From Prauserella rugosa (GTDB lineage: Bacteria; Actinomycetota; Actinomycetes; Mycobacteriales; Pseudonocardiaceae): a stretch of DNA of 64,000 nt. The notes below the pieces were generated by a model. It ran no database searches. It was given only the letters and a program-made list of their open reading frames with translations, and had not been told where the DNA came from. The translations under genes and the position numbers were made by a program. Position 1 is the stretch's first letter. Each line of letters opens with the position of its first letter. Shown one piece after another: positions 1 through 8,810 of the stretch. The DNA lies in the NCBI RefSeq assembly GCF_000719975.1, contig NZ_JOIJ01000006.1:186001-250000 (forward strand), written 5' to 3'.

Positions 1-1035
1 CCCGAACATCGAACCCGCCACCGACGGCAACGTGCGGGGCACCGGTGCTCCCGCCAGCACCACGGTCCGCAGTGGACAGTGCTCGTCGTGTGCGAGATCG
101 GTCTGCATCAGGTCCTGCAGGAAGGTCGGCGCCGAGAACATGGCCGTGACCCCTTCCTCACGGATCACCTGCGCTGCCCGATCGGGCACCCACCGGTCCA
201 GGTAGACCGCGGTGCCCCGCAGGTAGGTCGTCAGCAGCACGCCCCAGAGGAAACCGGTGTGGTGCCCGACCGGCGAGCCGACGAGGTTGACGAACGGTTC
301 GGCCAGTGCGTCGGCCCCCGCGTGCGCGGCCCAGTTGCGCATCACCGCCTGCAGGGTCTGTCCGGTGTTCATCACGCCCTTCGGCTCACCCGTCGTGCCC
401 GAGGTGAAGCCGACGTGGGCGAGCACGCGCGGGTCGGGCTCCGGCAGGTCCACCTCGGGCGCGTCGAGCAGCGAGTCCAACGGCGTGCTCCCGTCCTGGC
501 GCGGACCGGCGAGCACGATGTGCTCGAGTCCCGGAAGACGTCCGCGCAACCCCTGCACGAGCTCCAGGGGCCGGGCGCTGCCGAAGGACTCCGGCACCAC
601 CACGACGCGGGCCCCCGTCCTGCGGAGGATCACCTCGACATCGCGCTCGCCGTACGCGACCGGGATGCCGCTGTAGACCGCGCCGAGCTCGTTGATCGCA
701 AAGATCAGTGCGGCGAAGTCGGCACGGTTCGGCAGCATCACGGCCACCGAGTCACCGGCGCGGACGCCCAGTGCGTACAACCCGCAGGCGTAGCGGTGGG
801 CCCGCTCGTCGAGCTCGGCGTAGGTCACCGATGCAGTTCGCTGTCCCGTCGACGTCCGGTCGACGGCGGCGACGCGGTCCGGCACCTCCGCCGCGGCCGA
901 CGACAGCAGGTGCCGCAGGGTCGTCGGCACCCAGGCGCCGGACTCCTCGTACTGCTGCACGAGTTCCGGGGTCAGCCTGCTGTCGGGGCGTAATCCGGGA
1001 TGCGCCGTGGGCGCGGTGTCCATCAGCGTGTTCAT
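1..1035 (-). CDS. Acyl-CoA synthetase (AMP-forming), 3' end outside window
   Basis: The N-terminal 345 residues of an AMP-dependent acyl-CoA ligase are present; the C-terminal part lies beyond the left edge. The AMP-binding signature FTSGTTGEPKGV is readable on the minus strand near position 400. The family activates a carboxylic acid to its CoA thioester through an acyl-adenylate. The start chosen is ATG at 1035, overlapping the stop of the upstream oxidoreductase (ATGA) with a GAGGAG ribosome site; a second in-frame ATG lies at 1023. It is the last visible gene of a minus-strand acyl-CoA operon and, by context, may play the part of AliA (cyclohexanecarboxyl-CoA ligase). The substrate cannot be read from the sequence. 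Confidence 0.9.
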   Translation of the reverse strand, partial: MNTLMDTAPTAHPGLRPDSRLTPELVQQYEESGAWVPTTLRHLLSSAAAEVPDRVAAVDRTSTGQRTASVTYAELDERAHRYACGLYALGVRAGDSVAVMLPNRADFAALIFAINELGAVYSGIPVAYGERDVEVILRRTGARVVVVPESFGSARPLELVQGLRGRLPGLEHIVLAGPRQDGSTPLDSLLDAPEVDLPEPDPRVLAHVGFTSGTTGEPKGVMNTGQTLQAVMRNWAAHAGADALAEPFVNLVGSPVGHHTGFLWGVLLTTYLRGTAVYLDRWVPDRAAQVIREEGVTAMFSAPTFLQDLMQTDLAHDEHCPLRTVVLAGAPVPRTLPSVAGSMFG

Positions 1036-2072
1036 GGCGTGTGCTCCTCGTGGACGTCGGTGTGATCCGTGGGAGAAAGGGGCGGGTCGGGGCGGTCTGC
1101 CGGGCACGTCAGCACGACGTTGCCGGTGAGGCCACCTGCCTCGACGTCGGCGAGCGCGCGAGCCGCGTCGCCGAGTGGGTACGTGCGCTCGATCGGGACG
1201 GTGAGGCTGCCGTCGAGCTGCAGCCGCAGCAGATGCTCGACGGCGGCGCACATGGCGGCGGGTTCGCGGTCGCGGTAGTCGCTGACCTGCAGGCCCAGCA
1301 CGGAGATGTTCTTCACCAGCAGGTGACCGGCCTTGACGGTGGGCAGTTGCCCTGAGGCGAAGCCGATGACGACGAGCCTGCCCTCCCACGCCGTGGCGCG
1401 CAGCGCCTGCGTGAACACGTCGCCGCCCACGGTTTCCAGCACCACGTCGGCGCCGCGCCCACCGGTCACGGCGAGAACGTCGTCGCGCAGGGACGGACCT
1501 GCGGTCAGCACGTGATCGGCTCCGTGGTCGCCGGCCACGCGGGCCCGGCGCTCGTCCCGTGCCACGGCGACGACCGTCGCTCCCCACGCCTTCGCCAGCT
1601 GGATGCCCACCGAGCCGACACCGCCACCCGCTCCGGTGACGAGCACCGTCTCGCCCGTGCGCAGGTTCGCACGCCTGCTCAGCGCGAAGTAGGCCGTCAG
1701 CGCGTTCAGACCGCATGCCGCTGCCGCCACGAGCGACACACCGTCCGGCACGGTCACGACCCGGTCCTCGGGCACGGCCACGACCTCGGCATAGCCGCCG
1801 TGTTCCAGCTGGGCGACCACCCGGTCTCCCGGGCTCTGCCGCACGACTCCCTCGCCGACGCTGCGGACCGTGCCCGCGATCTCCTTACCTGGAACGAACG
1901 GGCGCTCGGGCAGGAACTGGTACCGGCCGCCGACGACCAGCACGTCGGGAAAGTTCACCCCGGCCGCCTCGACGTCGATGAGGACCTCGCCCGGCCCCGC
2001 GACGGGTTCTGGCAGGTCCATCGTGGCCACCGAGTCCGGAGGGCCGAAATCCTTCACGACCGCCGCTCTCAT
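1032..2072 (-). CDS. Zinc-free MDR-family quinone oxidoreductase / enoyl reductase
   Basis: This 346-residue medium-chain dehydrogenase/reductase resembles NADPH:quinone oxidoreductases. It starts MRAAVVKDFGPP, has the GroES-like N-terminal half and a nucleotide-binding VTGAGGGVGSVGIQLAK motif near residue 145. The cysteines and histidines that bind zinc in alcohol dehydrogenases are not evident. The family reduces quinones or the double bond of enones and enoyl-CoAs with NADPH. The ATG at 2072 overlaps the stop of the CoA-transferase gene, and its own stop overlaps the next ATG, so translation is probably coupled. In this operon it could reduce an unsaturated CoA intermediate, but this is inference. 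A longer frame upstream of 2072 is an overlap with the neighbour. Confidence 0.9.
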   Translation of the reverse strand: MRAAVVKDFGPPDSVATMDLPEPVAGPGEVLIDVEAAGVNFPDVLVVGGRYQFLPERPFVPGKEIAGTVRSVGEGVVRQSPGDRVVAQLEHGGYAEVVAVPEDRVVTVPDGVSLVAAAACGLNALTAYFALSRRANLRTGETVLVTGAGGGVGSVGIQLAKAWGATVVAVARDERRARVAGDHGADHVLTAGPSLRDDVLAVTGGRGADVVLETVGGDVFTQALRATAWEGRLVVIGFASGQLPTVKAGHLLVKNISVLGLQVSDYRDREPAAMCAAVEHLLRLQLDGSLTVPIERTYPLGDAARALADVEAGGLTGNVVLTCPADRPDPPLSPTDHTDVHEEHTP

Positions 2073-3208
2073 GCCGCACTCCCCCGTCCGCGGTCGAACG
2101 TCAGCGCGTCGAGTCCCGTCCACAGTGGAGGGGCGGGCCGTGCGCCGGGTGCGTGCCGCAGCGTGTCGTCGACGGGCACCGGCAGGCCTCCGACGTCGAA
2201 GCCGTCGCCCGTCACGCGATAGGCCTCGCGGGTGCCCAGCCTCTGCGCCTGCGCGGCCTCCTCGAACGTCGCGACCACACAGCAGCAGGCGTCCTCGCCG
2301 TCGAACACGTCCCGCCAGTGCTCCGCGGTCCGCGCCGCGATGCGTTCGGCGACGGCGGCGATGACCTCGTCCGCACGCCCGTTGTCGGCGCGCAGGTGCT
2401 CGGGAAGGCCGATCAGGTCGCAGAAGCGCTGCCAGAACCGTTCTTCGAGAGGAGCGGCGGCGACGTGGCGCCCGTCGGAGGTGCGGTAGATCCGGTAGCG
2501 CGGGCTGCCCCCGGTGAGCAGGTCGCGCCCGGCGACGGGCCAGCTGCCGCTGCCCTCGTAGGTGGCCAGGTACCCGTAGGCCAGGGTGCCGATGTTGGCG
2601 GTCATGGACACGTCGAGGTGGCAGCCCTCGCCGGTGGCGTCGCGGCGGAACAGCGCCAGCAGGATGTTCATCACGGCCGGATAGGTGCCGCCCGCGATGT
2701 CGGCGAGCACCGTCGGCGGAAGGTGCGGGTCGCCGCGATCGTCCACGACGGACCCGAGCAGTCCCGTCTCGGCGAGGTAGTTGAGGTCGTGTCCCGCGCG
2801 CGGGGCGTCGGGCCCCGTCTGGCCGTATCCGGTGATCGAGCAGTAGACGACGCCGGGGTTGACCGAGCGGAAATCCTCGTACCCCAGACCCAACCGGTCC
2901 ATCACACCCGGCCGGAACTGTTCGACGACGATGTCGGTCTCGGCGGCCAGTTCCAGCACGCGCTCGCGCACCTCGGGGGCCTTGAGGTCCACGGCGACGC
3001 TGCGCTTGCCGCGGTTGAGCAGCGCGTAGTTCGCCGAGTCGGCTCCGAGTCGTGGTTCGTAGCTGCGCATCTCGTCGCCGTGCGGGGGACGTTCCAGGCG
3101 CAGGACGTCGGCGCCGGCCTCGGCGAGCAGCAGTGTCGCCAGTGGACCGGGAAGCAGGGTGGAGAAGTCGAGCACCGTGCGTCCGGACAGGGGCGGCAGG
3201 GCCGTCAT
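2069..3208 (-). CDS. CaiB/BaiF family CoA-transferase (first of two in the operon)
   Basis: A 379-residue class III CoA-transferase, close to the usual family length. The start region LSGRTVLDFSTLLPGPLAT and the segment LADIAGGTYPA, carrying the aspartate that forms the acyl-enzyme anhydride in formyl-CoA transferase, are both present. Such enzymes move CoA between an acyl-CoA and a free acid, saving ATP. Four-base ATGA overlaps on both sides place it firmly in the operon. A second paralogue sits at the operon head (9604-10860). Together with the AMP-dependent ligase the operon therefore has two ways to load its substrate with CoA. Substrate unknown. Confidence 0.92.
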   Translation of the reverse strand: MTALPPLSGRTVLDFSTLLPGPLATLLLAEAGADVLRLERPPHGDEMRSYEPRLGADSANYALLNRGKRSVAVDLKAPEVRERVLELAAETDIVVEQFRPGVMDRLGLGYEDFRSVNPGVVYCSITGYGQTGPDAPRAGHDLNYLAETGLLGSVVDDRGDPHLPPTVLADIAGGTYPAVMNILLALFRRDATGEGCHLDVSMTANIGTLAYGYLATYEGSGSWPVAGRDLLTGGSPRYRIYRTSDGRHVAAAPLEERFWQRFCDLIGLPEHLRADNGRADEVIAAVAERIAARTAEHWRDVFDGEDACCCVVATFEEAAQAQRLGTREAYRVTGDGFDVGGLPVPVDDTLRHAPGARPAPPLWTGLDALTFDRGRGSAA

Positions 3209-4206
3209 GCGCCACCTCCGGCCAGTGCGCCGGCAGCCACCCGTGCCGATGCCGTTGCATCCACGGCCGCGCGCAGCGAGACCGCGTCCCGCAACAGGCC
3301 CTCGACGCCGTACTCGGCCATGTAGCCGTAGCCGCCGTGCGACTGCACCGCGGCCGCCGCGACGTCGATGGCTGCCTCGAAGGCGGGCGCGACCGCCGCA
3401 CCGGGCGCGCCGGTCGCGCCTGCGACGGCTGTCGTCAGCAGGCCGCGGACGGCGGTCTCCTGTTCCGACAGCGACGCACGCACGGTGGGCAGTGCGGTCA
3501 GTGGCGCACCGAACTGTTCACGGATGCCGCTGTAGGTGTGCGCGGCCTGGGCCGCGGACTCGGCGATGCCGGCAGCCAGCGCCACCGCACCGACGTCGAG
3601 GAACGCCCGTGCCCGCGCGACCGCCGGACCGCGCACGACGACATCGTCGGTCGGTGCGACGTCCACCTCGCACCCGACGGTGAGCGCGCCGTCGAGCCCG
3701 GTACGCCGGACGGGCGGGCCGAACGCGACGTCGCCCGGCGGCACCGCGACGGCCGTGTCGCCCGAGAGCAGCACCACGCGCGGGTCACGGCCTGCCGGGT
3801 CGATCCGGTCGAGCGCCACCGCCAGCCGGTCACCGGGGCCGCCGACGTCCACCGGCGCCACCGCGACGGGCGCGCCACCGTGGATGCGGTCGAGCCCGTC
3901 CCGCGTCGGCGTCACCACGGCGGCCGCGTGGGCCTGTACCGACGCCCACGCCAGGGCCGGCCACGTCCCGGCCAAGCGAGCCAGCGCGACGAGCGTCGTC
4001 CGCAGATCGGCACCACCACCGCCGCGCTCGGCCTCGACGCCGAGCGTCCACAGTCCCTGCGCCGCCAACGTTTCCCGAGCCCGGTCGACGTCGTCCGGCT
4101 GCTCGTCGCCGACGCGGTGCAACCGCTCGGCGGTCAGGTCGTCGACGAGGTCGAGGACGGCCCGCTGGTCGGCGTCGAGCGGCGGACCCCACCACGGCCG
4201 CCTCAC
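3205..4206 (-). CDS. Short acyl-CoA dehydrogenase-like protein
   Basis: A 333-residue protein of the acyl-CoA dehydrogenase family. The C-terminal half is typical: YSGIREQFGAPLTALPTVRA and QSHGGYGYMAEYGVEGLLRDA are recognisable flavin and substrate-binding helices. The N-terminal part is weakly conserved, and the protein stops shortly after the helix above, with no YEGT-like segment carrying the usual catalytic glutamate. It is some 50 residues shorter than standard members. It starts with GTG at 4206, overlapping the stop of the upstream gene (GTGA). The family includes obligate pairs in which one subunit lacks catalytic residues, so it may work as a partner chain; its complete sister is at 7566-8810. 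Confidence 0.87.
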   Translation of the reverse strand: MRRPWWGPPLDADQRAVLDLVDDLTAERLHRVGDEQPDDVDRARETLAAQGLWTLGVEAERGGGGADLRTTLVALARLAGTWPALAWASVQAHAAAVVTPTRDGLDRIHGGAPVAVAPVDVGGPGDRLAVALDRIDPAGRDPRVVLLSGDTAVAVPPGDVAFGPPVRRTGLDGALTVGCEVDVAPTDDVVVRGPAVARARAFLDVGAVALAAGIAESAAQAAHTYSGIREQFGAPLTALPTVRASLSEQETAVRGLLTTAVAGATGAPGAAVAPAFEAAIDVAAAAVQSHGGYGYMAEYGVEGLLRDAVSLRAAVDATASARVAAGALAGGGA

Positions 4207-4982
4207 GACCAGAACTCCTCGTCGTTCGGCGTGCGCTTGGCGGCGAAGGAGTCGGAGACCTCGTGTGCCTCGCGGGTGTTCAGGTACAGGGTGAGCTGCT
4301 GGTCGTGCGCCATGCGTGCCTGCCCGATCACGCCGCTGTGCCGGGCGGAGAACGCGCCTTTGAGACCACCGATCGCCATCGGGCTGCGGGTGGCGATCTC
4401 GGCGGCCACCTCCTGGGCACGCGTGACGGCCTCGCCCGCCGGGACGACCTCGTTCACCAGGCCCATCTCCAGCGCCTGTGCCGCCGAGTACTTGCGGTTG
4501 AGGTACCACATCTCCTTCGCGCGCTTGCGCCCGATCGTGTCCTCCAGGTACCAGGTGCCGTACCCGGCGTCGAAACTGCCGACCATCGGGCCGACCTGCC
4601 GGAAGACCGCGGTCGCCGACGCGATCGTCAGGTCGCACACGTTGTGCAGTACGTTGCCGCCGCCCACCGCGTACCCGTTGACGGCGGCCACGACCGGCTT
4701 GGCGATGGTGTCGATCGCCTCGTACACGTCGATGATCGGCAGCACCTGCGAGTAGTCCAAACCGGACATCTCGTCGTGTTCGCCGCCGATGCAGAAGAAT
4801 TTCTCGCCCTCGCCGGTGAGTACCGCCGCGCGCAGTTCGGGGTCGGTGCGGAAGCGCTGGAGGACGTCCTTGAGCTCCAGCAGCGTGCGGTTACGGAGCT
4901 TGTTGCCCGCCTCCGGCCTGCGGATCGTGATCGTCATGACGGGACCGGCGGTCTCCGCGGAGATGTCCGTGTAGTCGCTCAT
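4203..4982 (-). CDS. BadI/MenB-type crotonase (2-ketocyclohexanecarboxyl-CoA hydrolase-like)
   Basis: A 259-residue crotonase-fold enzyme of the MenB/BadI branch. The oxyanion-hole loop AVGGGNVLHNVCDLTIA near residues 105-121 and the stretch QVGPMVGSFDAGYGTWYLE (129-147), with Ser136 and Asp138, are the hallmarks of naphthoate synthase and of BadI. The two glutamates of classical hydratases are absent, as expected for this branch. BadI opens the ring of 2-ketocyclohexanecarboxyl-CoA to pimelyl-CoA. With no menaquinone genes nearby and ligase, dehydrogenase, hydratase and SDR genes alongside, a ring-opening role in alicyclic acid breakdown fits better than MenB. Start ATG at 4982; overlaps both neighbours by four bases. 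Confidence 0.88.
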   Translation of the reverse strand: MSDYTDISAETAGPVMTITIRRPEAGNKLRNRTLLELKDVLQRFRTDPELRAAVLTGEGEKFFCIGGEHDEMSGLDYSQVLPIIDVYEAIDTIAKPVVAAVNGYAVGGGNVLHNVCDLTIASATAVFRQVGPMVGSFDAGYGTWYLEDTIGRKRAKEMWYLNRKYSAAQALEMGLVNEVVPAGEAVTRAQEVAAEIATRSPMAIGGLKGAFSARHSGVIGQARMAHDQQLTLYLNTREAHEVSDSFAAKRTPNDEEFWS

Positions 4983-5860
4983 CGGCTCTGTCCTTCCTCG
5001 GTCGTTCCCACCCGGAATCCCCGTCCGCTCTTGGTGCCGAGGTAGCCGGCGGCCACCATCTGCCGCAACAACGGCGGCGGCGCGTACTGCGGATCGAGCG
5101 TCGCCTCGTAGGCCGACTCGGTGGCGTGGGTGTGCACGTCGATGCCGATCAGGTCCAGCAGCTCGAGCGGGCCGAGGCGGTGACCGAGTCCGAGCCGGAT
5201 CGCCACGTCGATGTCCTCCGCGCTCGCCAGGTCGTCGTCGAACTCGCGTACGACGTCGTTGAGGTACGGCATCAGCAGGCGGTTCACCAGGAATCCGGGC
5301 CGGTCCTTGACCTCCACGGGCGTCTTGCCCAGGTCCTCGGTGAAGGACACCAGATCGGCGGCCACGGATGCGTCGGTCTGCAGTGCACGCACCACCTCGA
5401 CGACGGCCATGACCGGTGCCGGGTTGAAGAAGTGGAGTCCGGCCACCCGCTCCGGCCCCGGTACCCGCGCCGCCAGGTCGGTCACCGAGAGCGCGGACGT
5501 GTTGGTGGCCAGCACGGTTTCGTCCCGCACGACCTCGGCGACTCGGCCCAGCAGATCCGCCTTGACGTCCATGCGCTCGGTGACGGCCTCGATTACGAGG
5601 TCCACAGTGGATAGCTCGGCGACATCCGTGGTTCCGGTCAGTCGGCCGAGCACGGTGTCCCGCTCGGCTTCGGTGGTCTTGCCGCGGCTGACCCCGTCGT
5701 CGAGGAACCGCCGTACGGCGGCGAATCCGGCGTCGAGGCGGTGGCGGTCGGTCTCGAGGACCACGACGTCGCGGCCCGACCCGGCCACGACCTGGGCGAT
5801 GCCGCCGCCCATCGTTCCGAATCCGAGCACCGCGACCCGCGAAAACACAGTCATGCTCAT
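4979..5860 (-). CDS. 3-hydroxyacyl-CoA dehydrogenase (copy 1)
   Basis: A 293-residue stand-alone NAD-dependent 3-hydroxyacyl-CoA dehydrogenase. The N-terminal Rossmann motif VLGFGTMGGGIAQ, the catalytic histidine in LHFFNPAPVM and the C-terminal helical domain ending YLGTKSGRGF are all present. It oxidises L-3-hydroxyacyl-CoA to 3-ketoacyl-CoA. The stop overlaps the ATG of the BadI-like gene. A second copy lies immediately upstream (5885-6763), so the pathway probably needs two chemically distinct hydroxyl oxidations, for example before and after ring opening. Confidence 0.95.
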   Translation of the reverse strand: MSMTVFSRVAVLGFGTMGGGIAQVVAGSGRDVVVLETDRHRLDAGFAAVRRFLDDGVSRGKTTEAERDTVLGRLTGTTDVAELSTVDLVIEAVTERMDVKADLLGRVAEVVRDETVLATNTSALSVTDLAARVPGPERVAGLHFFNPAPVMAVVEVVRALQTDASVAADLVSFTEDLGKTPVEVKDRPGFLVNRLLMPYLNDVVREFDDDLASAEDIDVAIRLGLGHRLGPLELLDLIGIDVHTHATESAYEATLDPQYAPPPLLRQMVAAGYLGTKSGRGFRVGTTEEGQSR

Positions 5861-5884
5861 TCTCCGTTCTCGGTTCGCCTGCGC

Positions 5885-6763
5885 TCAGGCGCCGAAGGAC
5901 TTCGTGCTGTCGTAGGTGTAGAAGCCGCGGCCGGTCTTCCTGCCGAGATCCCCGGCGGCGATCATGCGGTCCACCAGGGGAGGCGGCGCGAAACGTGGTT
6001 CCCGCAGCTGTTCGTACAGCCGCATCGCGACCGCCTTGTGCACGTCGAGCCCCACCACGTCGAGCAGCGTGAACGGCCCCATCGGGTGGCGCAGTGCGCC
6101 CACCACGGCCTTGTCGATCGACTCGACCGTGCCCGCGCCCGCCTCGAGCGCGCGAATGCAGTTGTTCTCCCACGGGATCAGGAACCGGTTGAGGATGAAC
6201 CCGGGCCGATCCTTCGTGACGACCGTGGTCTTGCCGACACTGTCGAGGAAGGCCATCGACCGTTTCGTCGCCTCCGCCGAGGTATGCCTGCCCTCGGCCA
6301 CCTCCACGAGCTTCATCAGCTGTGCGGGGTTGCAGTAGTGCGTGCCGACGACCCGGTCCGGGTACCGCGAGCCCGAGGCGATCGCGGTGACCGAGAGCGT
6401 CGAGGTGTTGGTGTGCAGCAGGGTGTCACGCGCGACGACGTCGTCGAGCCGCCCGAACAGCTCCTTCTTCAGTTCGAGGTCTTCGTAGACGGCCTCGACA
6501 ACCACGTCCGCACCGGCGAGATCGCCGAGCTCGGTGGTCCCGGACAGGTTGGCGATCGCGGCCTCGGCCTGCTGCTCGGTGAGTTTGCCGAGGGATGCGC
6601 TCTTGCGCAGGAAGCTCGTGGCGTTGTCGAGTCCACGTCGGACGGATTCGTCGTCGACGTCGCGCACGATCGTGCGGTGGCCGCCGCGCGCGGCGGTGAC
6701 GGCGATGCCGGATCCCATGGTGCCCGCGCCCAGTACGGCGACGGTGAGAGTGTTCGCTGTCAT
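5885..6763 (-). CDS. 3-hydroxyacyl-CoA dehydrogenase (copy 2)
   Basis: A 292-residue paralogue of the downstream gene. It has VLGAGTMGSGIAVTAA for NAD, the active-site histidine in GTHYCNPAQLM and a C-terminal DLGRKTGRGFYTY segment. The start at 6763 is chosen over a much longer open frame because ACAAGGAAGTAGG gives a good ribosome site just upstream and the protein then has the usual family length. The gap to copy 1 is 24 bases. Divergence between the copies is clear along the whole length, so this is not a recent duplication; separate substrates are likely. Confidence 0.95.
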   Translation of the reverse strand: MTANTLTVAVLGAGTMGSGIAVTAARGGHRTIVRDVDDESVRRGLDNATSFLRKSASLGKLTEQQAEAAIANLSGTTELGDLAGADVVVEAVYEDLELKKELFGRLDDVVARDTLLHTNTSTLSVTAIASGSRYPDRVVGTHYCNPAQLMKLVEVAEGRHTSAEATKRSMAFLDSVGKTTVVTKDRPGFILNRFLIPWENNCIRALEAGAGTVESIDKAVVGALRHPMGPFTLLDVVGLDVHKAVAMRLYEQLREPRFAPPPLVDRMIAAGDLGRKTGRGFYTYDSTKSFGA

Positions 6764-6804
6764 CGGTCCTACTTCCTTGTATCGACCGGTTCGGTGGGAC
6801 GGGG

Positions 6805-7569
6805 TTATCGGGCCGTCTGCCCGCCGTCGATGACGATGGCCTCGCCGGTCATGAAGTCCGAGGCGGGTCCGGCGAGCAGGACGAGCCAGGACGCCAGTTC
6901 GGGTGCCTCGCCCATGCGGCGTGCGGGAACCGCCCGGACGACCTTGGCGAGCGCATCGGGGTCGGCGCGCAGATCGGCGTTGAGATCGGTGGCGAAGTAG
7001 CCGGGGGCGAGTGCATTGACCTGCACGCCGTGCGGCGCCCACTCCACGGCCATGGCCTTGGTGAAGGCGACGACGGCGGCCTTCGAGGCGCAGTACGCCG
7101 CGTGGTTGGCGATGCCCTTGAAGGCGAAGTTCGAGGCGACGTTGACGACCTTTCCCGACCCCTGCGCCACGAGGTGTTCGCCCGCCGCGCGGGTGACCAG
7201 GTACGTGCCGCGGAGGTTGGTGTCGACGACGCGGTCCCACGTCGCGTGGTCCTGTTCGAGCAGCGGTCTGCTGTCGATCACACCGGAGTTGTTGACGACG
7301 ACGTCGAGATGACCGAAGTGGTCGACGGTCCGATCCACCAGGTTTCGCACCGCGTCGGCATCGGTCACGTCGGTGGGGACGGCCATGGCCCTGCGCCCCC
7401 GGCGCGTCACCTCCTCGGCGACCGTGTCGAGCTGGTCCTTGCTGCGTGCGGCCAGTGCGACGTCGGCACCGGCGTCGGCCAGCGCCACCGCCATGGCCCT
7501 GCCGAGCCCCCGGCCCGCGCCGGTGACGATGGCGGTCTTGCCGGCGAGCGCCGGCGTTGTCTCGGTCAT
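6805..7569 (-). CDS. SDR-family oxidoreductase (BadH-like position)
   Basis: A 254-residue classical short-chain dehydrogenase. It has the cofactor motif TGAGRGLGRAMA near residue 16, NNSG in the middle, and the Ser-Tyr-Lys catalytic set in NVASNFAFKG and AAYCASKAAV. The end DFMTGEAIVIDGG is also typical. Members oxidise or reduce hydroxyl/keto groups with NAD(P). In the cyclohexanecarboxylate pathway the 2-hydroxycyclohexanecarboxyl-CoA dehydrogenase BadH is an SDR, so its place between an acyl-CoA dehydrogenase/hydratase pair and a BadI-like enzyme is suggestive, though sequence alone does not fix the substrate. The stop of the upstream dehydrogenase overlaps its ATG. Confidence 0.92.
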   Translation of the reverse strand: MTETTPALAGKTAIVTGAGRGLGRAMAVALADAGADVALAARSKDQLDTVAEEVTRRGRRAMAVPTDVTDADAVRNLVDRTVDHFGHLDVVVNNSGVIDSRPLLEQDHATWDRVVDTNLRGTYLVTRAAGEHLVAQGSGKVVNVASNFAFKGIANHAAYCASKAAVVAFTKAMAVEWAPHGVQVNALAPGYFATDLNADLRADPDALAKVVRAVPARRMGEAPELASWLVLLAGPASDFMTGEAIVIDGGQTAR

Positions 7570-8810
7570 GGCAGCACGTCCTTCAGTCGTCCGGCGGTGT
7601 CGCGCGCGACCAGCAGTCGCTGCACCTCGTTCGTTCCGTCGTAGATCTGAGTGACCTTGGCGTCGCGGAGATACCGTTCCGCTCCGAACGCGGCGAGGTC
7701 ACCGTGGCGGCCCAGCAGCGCGGTGGCCTCGACCGCCACCTGCCAGCCGACGTCGGTGCAGGTCTGCTTCATCAGGCCGATCGAGCCGCCCGCACCGCCG
7801 CCGGCGTCGACGTCCCGCGCGGTGGCCAGCAGCATCAGCCGCGCCGACAGGATCCGGCCCCGCATCGCGGCCAGGCGGGCGGCCACGTCCTGCGGGACGG
7901 CCGGCCCGTGGATGCGGTGCAGTCCGGCCAGCGCGTGGGCGTACGCACCGCGGGCCAGACCGACGCCCTGCGCGGCGGCACTGATCCGCGATTTGGTCAC
8001 CGAGCTCACCACGATCGCCCAGCCGCCGCCCTCGTCGCCGAGCCGGTGACTCGTAGGCACGGGGGTGCGATCGAACGTCAGCTCCGCCGTACTCGAGGAG
8101 TGCATGCCCATTTTGGACAGCGGACGTCCGCGGGTGAGCCCCTGCGACCGGCCGTCGACGGCGAAGGCCGTGATGCCCCGCCGGCCCGCGGCGGGATCGA
8201 CGGTGGCGAAGCAGATCACCACGTCGGCACGGTCGCCGGTGGTGATGAACATCTTCGACCCGCTGAGCGTGTAGCCCTCGTCCGTGCGGGTGGCCAGCGT
8301 GCGCAGGGACGCGGCGTCGCTGCCGGCAGACGGTTCGGTGACGCCGAGCGATCCGTACCGGCTGCCGTCGACGAGACCCGGAACGTACTCACGCGCCAGC
8401 TCCCTGCTGCCGGAGTGCAGGATCGGATAGGCCGCGTGCATCTGGGTCATGAACACCAGGCTCGTGGCCCCGCAGCCCGCGGCGATCTCCTCCATCGCGG
8501 CGGCGTAGGCGACGGTGGTGTCGTCGGTACCGCCGTACTCCTCCGGCACCAGCAGCCCTCCGAGGCCTGCGGCGGCCAGCGCCTGGTAGCTGTCGTGGGC
8601 GAACGTGTGCTCGGCGTCCCGCAACGCCGCCGTGGGTGCGACGTGTTCGGCCACGACGTGCCGGGTGCGGTCGCGCACCTGCCGTTCACGATCCCCGAGC
8701 AGGCCGTCGGCGACCGGCTCGTCCAGCGCGCCGTGCAGTGCCAGGTAGGCGTCCGCATCGACGTCGAGCTCGAGGGGCTCGATGCCCGCGATCGGCGTTC
8801 GCGCGCTCAT
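7566..8810 (-). CDS. Acyl-CoA dehydrogenase (AliB-like position)
   Basis: A full-length 414-residue acyl-CoA dehydrogenase. VTEPSAGSDAASL, GSKMFITTGDRADV and the C-terminal DAKVTQIYDGTNEVQRLL are family signatures for FAD and substrate binding. The residue matching the catalytic Glu376 of medium-chain enzymes is Asp391 in IYDGTNE. The enzyme should introduce an alpha,beta double bond into an acyl-CoA, passing electrons to ETF. It overlaps the hydratase (8807) and the SDR (7569) by four bases. In an alicyclic pathway it would be the cyclohexanecarboxyl-CoA dehydrogenase step. It may pair with the short sister at 3205-4206. Confidence 0.93.
   Translation of the reverse strand: MSARTPIAGIEPLELDVDADAYLALHGALDEPVADGLLGDRERQVRDRTRHVVAEHVAPTAALRDAEHTFAHDSYQALAAAGLGGLLVPEEYGGTDDTTVAYAAAMEEIAAGCGATSLVFMTQMHAAYPILHSGSRELAREYVPGLVDGSRYGSLGVTEPSAGSDAASLRTLATRTDEGYTLSGSKMFITTGDRADVVICFATVDPAAGRRGITAFAVDGRSQGLTRGRPLSKMGMHSSSTAELTFDRTPVPTSHRLGDEGGGWAIVVSSVTKSRISAAAQGVGLARGAYAHALAGLHRIHGPAVPQDVAARLAAMRGRILSARLMLLATARDVDAGGGAGGSIGLMKQTCTDVGWQVAVEATALLGRHGDLAAFGAERYLRDAKVTQIYDGTNEVQRLLVARDTAGRLKDVLP

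Noticed and set aside
4203..4982. True menaquinone gene menB
   Set aside because: The motif is shared by BadI and MenB, but no other menaquinone gene is nearby and the gene is overlapped into an acyl-CoA operon.
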